Of a stretch of DNA of 64,000 nucleotides, positions 11,401 through 19,618 are shown piece by piece. This DNA comes from Macrocystis pyrifera (lineage: Eukaryota > Sar > Phaeophyceae > Laminariales > Laminariaceae), in contig JASSKH010000001.1 of assembly GCA_031763025.1 (NCBI GenBank), forward strand, positions 13,543,659 through 13,607,658, read 5' to 3'. Position numbers and translations under genes: made by a program. The notes beneath the pieces were generated by a model. The model worked only from the letters and a program-made list of their open reading frames with translations, was not told the DNA's origin and did not search any database. How positions within the stretch are numbered: the first letter of the stretch is position 1; each line of letters starts with the position of its first letter.

Positions 11401-12686
11401 TTGTGTTGTTTTGTCTGGTAGAACTTGGCCGTACGTCGGGGCAGATAATCGGTCCCCGCTGTTATGTATGATCTAGATCCCTTAGGGCATTCAGATCATT
11501 CAGGGCAGATAGATAGATGGATGGATAGATAGGTAGGTAAATAGATCATCTCTTCTACTCCGAGCGTAAATATACGGATCGTTTCGTCTTCTCTACATGT
11601 CACGTTACCTAGAGCTATATTCATATTACTAGTAATCGTTCTTTTTACGATGCAGATCCCGCGGAGCAATCTCTGAACGGCAGGTTAGTAGGAGCTACAG
11701 CAAATGACCTATCTGATCTGATCTATCTGATCTCCATGATCTATATGATAGGTCTGATTTATATTATCCATCTGATATATATATATATACCTGGTATATG
11801 TGATGTGTATGATAGATCTCATGTATCTGTCTGATCTGTATGGTCTGTGTGATCTATATGTCCGACGTGCGAATTTATTCGTAAAAAAAAAGTAACAATA
11901 CTAACTGACCAAAACGAAGTAACCAGCTGAACTAGACCAACTACCGAAAACGGAACGAATTTTTTTTTTGACCAATATCCAAGTAAAACGTACCAACGAA
12001 AGCAACCGAACCAACTGCCCAACCAATTGACCAACTAAGACTATTACGGGGGGTCTATAGTTAACAGGACCTATGGCATACATAAAAATCTATATATTTA
12101 GGTATTTTTTACTAACAATATTTGGTCCTGTTAACTATGGACCCCGTAATAGCAAAAATTCATCAGCTGATCGACGCAGCGCATCGAGCACACTATCCAA
12201 CCAAGCAACCAACCCAACCACCAAAAAATAAACGTACGTTATTGACCAACCGACTAAACCAACTAAACCAACTACCGAACTAACCAACCAGCCAAGGAAC
12301 TATTGTAATCAACCGGCTGACCAACTGACCACATCGTGCACACTAACCAAAAAAAAAAAAAAACCATCATCAACACTAAACATACTTTTAAGTATGTAGC
12401 CAACTAACCAACTGTTAACCAATTGACCAACTGACCAACTGACCAACTGACCAACTAACCAACCGCCTGCCTCACCAACCAACCAACCAACCAACCAAAC
12501 CCAATCAACCAATGAACCAATCAATCAACCAATCAGGTGGTCGACGCAGCGCATCCCGCACCCCAATCGAACCGGGATGCAGGCGCAGGGCGACTGGGTG
12601 TTCTGGTGGTGGCAGTACCTCTGGTTGTCCGTCTTCACCATGGTGCCCTACGTCTTGGAGTCCTTCCAGCAGATAATCCCGGTATG
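870..12686 (+). CDS. 1,3-beta-glucan synthase (GT48), N-terminal part: FKS1 domain and first membrane cluster, 5'-partial
   Basis: GT48 enzymes are multi-pass plasma-membrane proteins that polymerise UDP-glucose into 1,3-beta-glucan. Nine exons join with compatible phases: 870-1032, 2455-2565, 3772-3855, 4752-4846, 5735-5858, 7564-7716, 8625-8684, 10758-10867, 12537-12686 (about 350 codons). The first four give the FKS1 domain: VHSLHRKLFLNYRDWC, MWGEAGNLRHMPECLCYLF, YGGYFLDHVVTPLY and NYDDYNEFFWTPTCL. Exon 5 adds an acidic, proline-rich insert. Exon 6 opens with KTFCEKRSVL, the family's usual entry to the first membrane cluster, and exons 6-9 are hydrophobic (FHILTFQLCAVVAFG; FWWWQYLWLSVFTMVPYVL). 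The start lies upstream of the window. Exon 9 can end at 12681 (phase 0) or 12686 (phase 2); I chose 12686 because it fits exon 10 on the next GT48 contig. The catalytic domain that normally follows this cluster is not found. Confidence 0.85.
1081..1237 (-). mobile_element. pC-A copy, 5' truncated
   Basis: A 50-nt poly(G) (tail of the minus-strand element) and about 105 bp of body beginning GTACTCGATAGGAGAG. It breaks off inside the CACCCGACCAGGCAG segment. Lies in the first GT48 intron of the window. Confidence 0.7.
1311..1400. mobile_element. M2 inverted-repeat element
   Basis: ATTTTGGACCGCAGTCAAT and its inverse ending GGGACTGACTGCGGTAC, with GGAACAACTCTAATTC inside. Confidence 0.55.
1403..1507. 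mobile_element. M1 inverted-repeat element
   Basis: Ends TACGGGGGGCCACAGTAAA and TTTACTATGGCCCACCGCA. Directly follows an M2 copy. Confidence 0.6.
1617..1730. mobile_element. M1 inverted-repeat element
   Basis: TATTGCGGGGGGCCATAG to CGCCCCCCGTAATA, with an expanded A run in the middle. Second of three M1 copies within 450 bp. Confidence 0.6.
1737..1846. mobile_element. M1 inverted-repeat element
   Basis: TATTAAGGGGGACCATAGC to GTGGACCCCGGTAATA, six bases after the previous copy. Confidence 0.6.
2607..2762 (-). mobile_element. pC-A copy, 5' truncated
   Basis: Tail of about 22 nt, body nearly identical to the copy at 1131 but extending to GCATTGTTTGCACCAAG. It starts 42 bp after the exon ending at 2565. 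A second G run and a purine-rich stretch follow. Confidence 0.7.
3355..3740 (+). repeat. TTGAA pentamer array
   Basis: Degenerate TTGAA/TTGAC/CTGAA pentamers over nearly 400 bp, followed by a TA microsatellite and the acceptor of GT48 exon 3 at 3771. Open frames such as SIQFNSIQFN are artefacts of the repeat. Confidence 0.8.
4250..4720 (+). repeat. CCTTAG hexamer array
   Basis: Degenerate GCCTTAG/GTTAG hexamers over about 450 bp in the intron before GT48 exon 4. Interior and degenerate, so not a telomere. Confidence 0.75.
4945..5540 (+). repeat. Three degenerate copies of the GT48 exon 5 acceptor region
   Basis: Segments starting at about 4960, 5186 and 5416 each read like GTTCAGCTACCGAAGCGAC, an ACA...CATGCACCTC stretch and GACGACGAC, the start of true exon 5 (5735). 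The spacer between them (TTGTCACCGTTG, TATCCGTTG) is also repeated. Units of roughly 130-260 bp form a tandem array leading up to the exon. One copy has a CTC-repeat expansion at 5220-5257. Confidence 0.65.
5541..5648. mobile_element. M1 inverted-repeat element
   Basis: TACTACGTGGGTCCACAG to TGGGCCCCCGTAATA. It sits between the exon-5-like repeats and the true exon 5. Confidence 0.6.
5995..6215 (+). mobile_element. pC-A copy, old and degenerate
   Basis: Recognisable by CCCTCATGCGACTTGCC, CGCTTGCTGCAAGCACTG and GGTCATACGACTTACGGCC, ending AATGAGTGCATCCCCTCCCC. Its tail has decayed to mixed C/T and it carries many substitutions. Confidence 0.5.
6216..7385 (+). mobile_element. pC-B: LINE-like retroelement 3' part, decayed, poly(C) tail at the end
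   Basis: The longest copy of family pC-B. Reading the plus strand across frame breaks gives MDFAKGPKLRFRVG, LPERRKRY, then CPCGKAIDGRTHTTGEC, a zinc-knuckle-like Cys/His segment of the kind found after reverse transcriptase domains. Further on are GDRRWPQAAE and a stretch corresponding to the NGAPSR region. The frame ends just before GAGTACG and the C-rich tail at about 7372. An M2 element (6717-6800) interrupts it, and a triplicated 15-bp unit lies at 6329-6380. No reverse transcriptase core is present, so it is 5' truncated. Confidence 0.6.
6717..6800. mobile_element. M2 inverted-repeat element inside the pC-B copy
   Basis: TTTAGGACTGCAGTCCGG to GGGACTGCAGTACTACG; interrupts the LINE-like frame after the Cys cluster. 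Confidence 0.6.
7857..8053. mobile_element. Inverted-repeat element of about 195 bp with a duplicated right end
   Basis: The left end TAAGGGCCCATCTTAACGGG pairs with the right end CCCGTTAAGGTGGGCCCTAA. Inside, a sequence like the right end (CGATAAGATGAGCCCTTAAA) occurs once more, after a matching TCAAATTGAAAGA block, so the right part looks tandemly duplicated. No coding capacity. Confidence 0.5.
8054..8324. other. Intron sequence without recognised feature
   Basis: Moderately complex DNA in the GT48 intron between 7716 and 8625. I see no exon, no repeat family and no RNA gene here. Confidence 0.4.
8325..8535 (+). mobile_element. pC-A copy, 5' truncated
   Basis: Starts at GAAGCTGTCATCCATACG and ends CATCGAGTACACCCGCCCCC. 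The middle has lost about 20 bp (ACGAGCTCCGTGCCGACATG) relative to other copies. Confidence 0.65.
8685..9736. other. GT48 intron with microsatellites
   Basis: A G run at 9180-9193, a C run near 9487 and a CCT array (9522-9590) are the only structured parts before the pC-A copy at 9737. No exon found. Confidence 0.45.
9737..10264 (+). mobile_element. pC-A copy, near full length
   Basis: Starts GTTGGGTTGGCGTCGG, passes an internal T-rich tract (9812-9842) and a short inverted pair around TGTGCGGGG / CCGCACAAGG. It ends GACACTGAGTCTCCCCCC. The 5' motif is shared with the copies at 31540 and 40092, which defines the element's start. Confidence 0.7.
10495..10700 (+). repeat. GATC-associated dispersed element, second copy
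   Basis: TTCCTCACCTACCGTTGTGA, ATCTGCCTTGTAGGGCAG and ATCATGCACATTATAC repeat the order seen near 237-345, embedded in AGATCTAT-type DNA; ends about 60 bp before GT48 exon 8. Confidence 0.6.
11034..11117. mobile_element. M2 inverted-repeat element
   Basis: TTTTTAAGGCCGCAGTCC to CGGACTGCCGTACCAAAA, in the intron before GT48 exon 9. Confidence 0.55.
11460..11860 (+). repeat. GATCTAT-rich degenerate repeat
   Basis: Tandem and dispersed GATCTATATGATC-like units with GATA and TA runs, in the GT48 intron before exon 9. Confidence 0.55.
12042..12151. mobile_element. M1 inverted-repeat element
   Basis: TATTACGGGGGGTCTATAG to ATGGACCCCGTAATA, flanked by TA and inserted in the CAAC-rich repeat before GT48 exon 9. 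Confidence 0.65.
12160..12536 (+). repeat. CAAC/CTGA-rich array with an exon-9-like fragment
   Basis: Degenerate AACCAACTGACC units fill the end of this intron up to the acceptor at 12536. At 12164-12205, AGCTGATCGACGCAGCGCAT closely matches the start of exon 9 (AGGTGGTCGACGCAGCGCAT), so part of the exon seems to have been duplicated upstream and has decayed. Confidence 0.6.
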
Positions 12687-12737
12687 GTATATATAGTGTT
12701 ATATACCATGGTATGGTGTATGGTATATATATATATA

Positions 12738-12837
12738 NNNNNNNNNNNNNNNNNNNNNNNNNNNNNNNNNNNNNNNNNNNNNNNNNNNNNNNNNNNNNNN
12801 NNNNNNNNNNNNNNNNNNNNNNNNNNNNNNNNNNNNN
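12738..12837. other. Assembly gap of 100 N
   Basis: Exactly 100 N, the usual placeholder for a gap of unknown length. The left flank is a TA microsatellite in a GT48 intron; the right flank is the open poly-Ala frame of the YLPM1-like gene. Confidence 0.95.
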
Positions 12838-12878
12838 TCCTCCACCTTCTCCTCGTTTACTGCCGCTGCCGCTGTTGC

Positions 12879-12917
<39 letters not shown>

Positions 12918-13104
12918 CGCCGCTGCTGCCGCCGCTGCTGCTGCCGCTGCTTCTGCTGCCGCTTCCGCTGCTGCTTCTGTTTCTCCCGAGTCATCGACCG
13001 GGTCAGCCCAGGTGACCGACTTGGGCTGGGCTTCGTCGCTATCATCACCGCTGTCATCGTCGTTGTCCATCCCATAGCCCGTCATCAGACTCTAACCGGT
13101 GCGA

Positions 13105-13164
<60 letters not shown>

Positions 13165-16100
13165 CGGGGACAGCGAGCGGAGGTGGAGGCGGCGGGCAGG
13201 AGGAGTGTTTACGGCTTGGGTCCAGCTTCGGCAAATAGGTTGAAAGTCCACTGATGGTCCACACTACAATAACAACGTATCATTCATACACGATCATTTT
13301 TCCGAGATTTTTTCCAGGCGGTCGTGGTTATATATAGGGGTCACGGTTGGGGGGTCGAGTCAAGTTTGTTCCAACCAGCTTTTCGAAGCATGCCAAACGA
13401 CGAGGAGGAAGAGCAGCAGGAGGAGGAGGAGGAGGAGGAGGAGGAGACGATGACGGAGCATAGCCATTTTGGGCAACAAGACAGCGAGCGCCGTGGCCAC
13501 ATGCCGCACGTACATATGTTTCGTGCCACGGGATGCTCGAGTACCATACCTATAAAGCACTCTCAAACGAAAAAAAAAAAAAATAGAAATCAAAGCACTC
13601 TCAAATGCAAAATAAAAATTAAACAATCACAGCAGAAGAAGAGAGAAAAAAACAAAAACAAAACTTGACAAAACCTCTCGCACATTGCTCTTTGTACCGG
13701 TATCGTGCGGTACATACAGTAGCACCGGTAAAAAAAAAATACCCCAAAACGCCTGATTCCAACACTCATTCCGAGTGATGTCACGCAGAGGGTGCGACTC
13801 TTCTCAAATAAATAGGCGGGGGGGGGGGGGGGGGGGGGGGGTTGTATTCATTATCATGCATGGCCGTAGTTGTAAGACCATAGACCTTCGCATCCCTACA
13901 ATGCCGGGACGGAGCATGTCGGGTTTGGGGGGGGGGTTATTATAAACCAGGCCATTCTCTTTCCCTATAGCTAAGGACCGTTTTGATCGAGCACTATTAC
14001 GGGGGACCATAGTAAATAGTACCAAATATCGCCAGAAAAAAAAAAGGTAAATATATAGGCTTTCGTGTGTACCGTAGGTCCTATTCACTATGCCCCCCCG
14101 CAATAGCATACATGGTCATAATACTTGGCGACATAGTGGTTCATGTCAAGCGTGCGTTATCTTTTACGCTGCAAGAAGACGCCAATTCTTAAGCCCACGA
14201 AAATCGTCTTGGACCACGTTGGCACCGTTCCTCCTAAAGGGGGCTACACGAACCCACCACCAAACAAACAAAACAATTAAAGCAATTCGCAACCAAAAAC
14301 GATTCAAACTGAAAATCCTCTCCAGGTGCACCACTATTCTCTTTTCAGAGTATCATACTTTTCGAGGGGGGGGGGGGGGGGGCTGTGCCGTGGGCTCTTC
14401 TGCCCAGAGCCAACCACTGGAGACAACGCCAAACCCGAAGCACGATTTTCGTACGTATCAGTGTGCAGTGTGCAATAAAGCGCACCAAGAGATTCCCGCA
14501 ACCAAAAACCCAAGGACCATCTCAGTTCCATTCTGGCACCGGCAGACAAAAACGATGACGACAAAAGGCAAAAGGCCGCGGACAGCCCGGCCCGGCTTAA
14601 TGAACCCTTTTCTACTGCCAAAACCAATCCCACACAAAACTACAAAATAATTTGTCCGCCCTCCCCCCCCCCCCCATGTCATCCCTATGCGAGAAAAATT
14701 CGCCTCTAAAGCGGTTCTTAGTAGGATGCAGCCCACCCTTCATGCGACTCGCCCAACCCCTGACGGCGCTTCGCAAAGCTTGGTGCAAGCAATTTCTGCC
14801 TGGTCGGTGAAAAAAACCCGACGTGCTTCGTCCCGGCATTGTCGGGATGCGAGGGTCTATGGTCATACGACTACGGCCACGCACGATAATGAGTACACCC
14901 CCCCCCAAAAAAAGGATTGCAGTACGTACCAAAAGAAGTTATAAGATAATCTCGTTGAAAAAAACGCTCCACTACGAGGGAGAAAAGAGGAGACCTAAAC
15001 GACGATTGCAGGCAAGCAAACGGCCACGTTTGACGTATCGTGTTCACCGCAGTGTCGGAGCTAACAAGCAGTGCAAGGAGTTGGTTGCATGCGTACACGA
15101 TGGCAAGCAAGCGCGCCACATGGACGTTCATACTACGTTCGCAGCATCTACAGACCCGTTTGACAGACACCGCTCTTATTTGTGGTGCAATCTTGCGGCC
15201 CCGAAAGCGCCACGTAGAATCCACTCTGTCAAATGTTGGGGACACTCTGCGGCCGCCGCGCGCGCTGCTGGCTTAAGAGCGTCCAGCACGTCAGCGAATT
15301 TCACAACCCGAAACCGAGTACGACACGTTGGTTGGTCTGTTTCGGATCGGGGCTGGTTACACATGCGCGTTGTGATGCGCATCGTGCGCAGCAGCGACCC
15401 TCAACCATAGAGTCGAACATGCCAACAAGCCATCCCTCCCCGAAAGGCCCCCCCCCCCCCCCAAAAAAAAAAAAAAAAAAGAAGTTTTTATGTTTCAGGT
15501 GTACGGAGTAAACCAGTGTGGCCCAACACAAACCTACACAGGAATAGCGTGGGGACCAACTATATACACAGCCGCTAAAAGGATGAGCACGCCTCGGGGA
15601 TGGTAGGATTTAAGGCCATCCGCGGCATTAAATGGGCCAAGCCACCGGAAAAATACCAGGGAGGCGGGAGGGAGGGGGGGGGGGGGGGGTTACTCATTAT
15701 CATGCATGACCGTAGTCCAGTGTGTGATCATAGACCCTCGCATCTCTACAGTGCCGAGCAAGTCGGGTTTTCACCGACCAAGCAGATATTGGTTGCACCA
15801 AGCGCCGCCGTGATGTATTGGGCGAGTCGGGAGAGAGGTTGGGGGGGGGGGGGGGGGGGGGGAGGAAGGAGCGGGCGTGACAGCAGCTGCTGCGGGGGTG
15901 GAAAACAACATTGAATTGAATCACCCCTACAGCATACTGGTATATAGCAACTCGCATTGCTTCACGTGGCTGGTGGTGTAATCGCACTGGTTGGTTCGTC
16001 ATTTTTGCCTTCTCAAATCTCAAACGGGAAAAAGAAAAAACAAAACAAACAACTAACCCCCCGCGCCCCCTCCCCTCCCGTCACGTCAAACGGCAACAAT

Positions 16101-18262
16101 TGAATAAAAACTAGCGATTGCTTCGCGTTGTATTCTGTATGTACCCACCGATAGAGCGTGTTGAGGCGAGCTGGGTTCCGTCTTTTTCCTCCGCTTCCCG
16201 TTGCCCCCTCCCCCCCCCCCCTTTCCTTTACTACTAATACTAACACCGTCGCCGCCCGATCGTTTACCACTACCAGTACTAGTGCCAGTACCAGTACCAG
16301 TACCAGTACCGCCGGTGTTTCTTCGGTTGCCGGGGACAGTTCTGGAGAACGCCGCTGTTCCTCGGCGTCCGTCGCCATCGTCGCCACTATCGCTGTCCTC
16401 GTCCCATCTAGCCGCTGGCTTCGCCCCGGCACCGCTACTCGGCCGCACGGCCGCTGCCGCCTCCGCCTTCGCCGCCCCTGCCGCTGCCGCCCCCGCCCCG
16501 ACCTTCGCTTTGAGCTTTGGAGAAGCTGCTTCGTGCCTGCGAGTGAGCGATCGAGCGATCGAGCGAGCGCGTTAAGCGCACAAAACAGCATACCGGTATT
16601 GATGTGCGATGCGAGCGGCAGGGGGTATGATGAATAACACCTCATGTAGCATGATCACTTCTTTATTTCTGAGGCTGAAGTCACTTGAGGAGAGCTCCAA
16701 GTCGCTCCCAAAAAAAGGTTTCGAGAAGAGCAAAAAAAACGAACGATAAAACTTTTCGGCCTTACATAGTCTGTTTGCTTCCTACCAGGTACGTATGCGG
16801 TTCAGATGTTGAGCTTCAGATTCCGGCCCGATCGCATTTTCAGCTGTGGACTTCGCAAATCGAAACAGTCTTCCCATGCGGGAAAAAAAAAATTTATTGG
16901 GCGCGCAGAGATTCGAGCAAACGTCAAGACCAACTGCTGTTGTTGTGGTCCGGGCACCGCGAAGGGACGCGCCGAATGCGCTGCGCTGCGCGAGGGACCC
17001 AAGCGTCCGAGCCCACTGGTCTGGCGGCGAACAGACGTGCCTAGTGCTCCAGAGTCAACCTGTCTTGGTATTTTGTACCAGGTATTTCACAATATGATTG
17101 AGACCTCTGCACACCTTACCCCCCCCCCCCCCCCCTTATGACGCGACCAGATCGCGAGCTGATTTATTTTGTTTCGTCCGTCCGTCCGTTTGTTTGTTTG
17201 TTTGTTTGTTTGTTTGTATGTTTTGCTCGTTTTCGTTCGTTCGTTCGTCTGCTCGTTTTTCCGGTGGAGTTTTAGGTTTCGCGGTTTCTCCACTCTGACC
17301 CAAAATATAAGGACCGTTTGTATTGAATAATTTAATGCTAACGGTCCCTATATTTCGGGTCAGAGTGGTACTCATTTTTTTTTCTTCTTCAATTGTCTGT
17401 CTTGCGCACGATATTTTTGGCCTCCCAGAGTTACATGTTAAAAAAAAAACAAAAAAAACGCCGCGATATCTGCCCGCTTGGTTCTGTGGAGAAGAGTAGG
17501 GGGGGGGGGGGGGTACTCATTATCATGCATGGCCGCAGTCGTATGACCATACCTCGCATCCCTATAACGCCAGGACGGAGGAGCACGTCGGGTTTTCACC
17601 GACCAGGCAGACATTGCTTGCACCAAGCGCACGCGAAGCGCCGTGAGGTGTTGGGCGAGTCGCATAAGGGTGAGCTGCATCCTACTAAGAACCGCTTTAC
17701 AGGCGGATTTTCTTGCATATGGATGAATGACAGCATCAATGAAGTGAATTAATTTAATTTCTGGTGTGGCCACTTCCAGGGGGGGGGGGGAAGGGGAAGA
17801 GGAGGGAGGGGTTGGCTTCGTTGCTTACGACGATAAGACCACAACAAAAAGAAATAAAATAAAAACATCACAAGACTTCAAAACGTCCAAAACTTCAGAA
17901 CTCAAAAGGGGCGCCTGCCGCCGCCTATGTAGACACACTACGCACGGACACAAGTACCGCCGGACACTTTTTTTTTCTCACCCCCCTTCCCTCCCACGCT
18001 CCGACCGCACCCCGCCTGCGCTGCTCCCGCTCCCGCTCCCGCTCCCGCCGAACCCAACCGTCTCCACAGCCGAAGCATGCCCATCCCTTTCTTCCGGGTT
18101 GTCACCACCGCCACCGCCACTCCCACCATCGTTGGCAGGGGCGGCGCTTGCCTCCCCCGCCTCCCCCGGGCCGCCTTTGTCGCTGATGTCGTCCGCCATG
18201 TCCTCGTCGTCAGAGTCCGCCATGTCAACCTCGTCGATCGTCGACACCTCGCCCGTTAGTTT
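12838..18262 (-). CDS. YLPM1/ZAP3-like protein, acidic C-terminal exons with PP1-docking motif, cut by gap
   Basis: Continuation of the YLPM1-like gene. The exon starting at 18262 follows the preceding exon in phase 0 and reads KLTGEVSTIDEVDMADSDDE, an acidic stretch like the EEVEMEDFD region after the P-loop core in animal YLPM1; its 3' end near 18000 is unclear. A second exon, about 16149-16525, contains KPAARWDEDSDSGDDGDG and a basic run (NGKRRKKTE). A third begins at 13091 after an acceptor TTAG and reads DNDDDSGDDSDEAQ, then PKSVTWADPVDD. KSVTW fits the protein phosphatase 1 RVxF consensus, and animal YLPM1 has an equivalent RVRWAD. A long poly-alanine tract follows and the frame is still open where the N gap begins at 12837, so the true C-terminus is missing. 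Intron limits here are less certain than in the core. Confidence 0.65.
13819..13930 (-). mobile_element. pC-A copy, short
   Basis: Tail of about 24 nt, then GTTGTATTCATTATCATGC, ending at CATGTCGGGTTTG. About 85 bp of body, in a YLPM1-like intron. Confidence 0.6.
13994..14105. mobile_element. M1 inverted-repeat element
   Basis: TATTACGGGGGACCATAG to TGCCCCCCCGCAATA. Confidence 0.65.
14678..14907 (+). mobile_element. pC-A copy, 5' truncated
   Basis: Starts near CCTATGCGAGAAAAATTCG and ends GATAATGAGTACACCCCCC. It is preceded by a C-rich tract at 14660-14674. Confidence 0.65.
15670..15835 (-). mobile_element. pC-A copy, internally deleted
   Basis: Tail followed by TTACTCATTATCATGC. It lacks the GGGACGGAGC segment and ends at GTATTGGGCGAGTCGGG, beside another G run. 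Confidence 0.6.
17290..17369. mobile_element. Hairpin element of about 80 bp
   Basis: CCACTCTGACCCAAAATATA at the left and TATATTTCGGGTCAGAGTGG at the right form long inverted arms that also share AAGGACCGTT / AACGGTCC. Only one copy seen. Could be a small transposon or a stem with a regulatory role in the YLPM1-like intron. Confidence 0.45.
17498..17778 (-). mobile_element. pC-A copy, 5' truncated, about 265 bp of body
   Basis: Complete from GTACTCATTATCATGCATGG through GCATATGGATGAATGACAG to TCTGGTGTGGCCACTTCC. It carries an extra CACG before the AAGCGCC motif. Confidence 0.65.
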
Positions 18263-18379
18263 CTGCTCCCACACAGCCGGGCAGGCGGGAGGGTGCCAAG
18301 TCCGGGAGGGCGTCGGCAGCCACCGATCACCGCCACACAAGAGAAGCGGGGCGTTGTTGAGCAGTGGACGGGGTGTATA

Positions 18380-18418
<39 letters not shown>

Positions 18419-18755
18419 GGCCTGAGTTAGGTGAGGGGTGAGAGAGCGAAGGGTCGAGAACGAAAATTCCTTTTCGAAAGACGTCGCGCGGCTACTTCAC
18501 AAGTCATAGCCTATCAACCACTCTACAGCAGTAGTAAACAGAGTAGTAGTGAAAGGACTACAGGCGTGTACATATCGGGGAATTTCACGGGACGCGACCC
18601 GCGGGTCGAGTATCAGGAGACCTTCAAAGTCTCATCACCCTGACCTGACCCGTGAACCGCCCGGAGCACACACGAACAGCAAAAGTCCCTCTAATGTGCC
18701 TGCCTCCCTTACGTACGTCATCCCTCTCGCATTTATTTCAGTCCAGCGTGGTTCC

Positions 18756-18793
<38 letters not shown>

Positions 18794-18973
18794 GTGATGA
18801 TGATGCTTTTTCCACGCCTTTTCGTTTTCCCCCAATCCCCTTTTTCCCCTTACAGCGTGCTTCCGTTTTTTTTTTTTTTTTTGGTCAACGATGCTTTTTT
18901 CGACGCACTTTTCTTTCCCCACCCCCACCCCATTTCCCCTCCCCGTGCCTATACGAATCCTCTCGGCACCCAC

Positions 18974-19575
18974 CTTGACGTCCATGAGGATCATGTGCTC
19001 GGGCGTCGGCTCCCAGCTCGCGTGCATCTGATTCAGCCTAGCCTCCCCCCAGCCGTGAGTGTCCCGGCTCAAGCACACCTGCGGCACGAATCAGGTCGGA
19101 TAGGCCCCAATGCAAACCCACCCACACCAACGGCCATTCGGAGGAGGAAGAGGAGGCGGTATTGGTGGGGGAGTGGGGGGCGGGGGCGGGGGGCGGGGGG
19201 GGGAACTTTAGATGAAATCAAGAACGAATGATAATAGGAAGGAAAGGAAGGAAGGGGCCGGTGGGTGGGGTCGTCACGTCCGGGTGCCAATTTGTGTGCT
19301 CCACTGATCTGTCTTGGGTTTCCTTACCACCCGGTCCCCCCCCCCCCCCACTCCCACGCCCATCTTTCCTCCACCAAGCAACGCTAATTTTGAGTAATAA
19401 AATGTCTGGTTTTGTTTTCGAGGAGCAATTTTTGCCAACTGCTCGGGCACACACGACAAGACACGAAACCGTAAATACGATACTGCAACAAGACGCCGCT
19501 CGAAACTACCGCTGTACTTCCTGGTATTAGCACGACAACGACCAAAAACGAAACGGAACCGCACGGATTCATCTC

Positions 19576-19618
<43 letters not shown>

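Noticed and set aside
12537-13238. Open frames running through the 100-N gap
   Set aside because: The N stretch has no real length, so frames cannot be carried across it.
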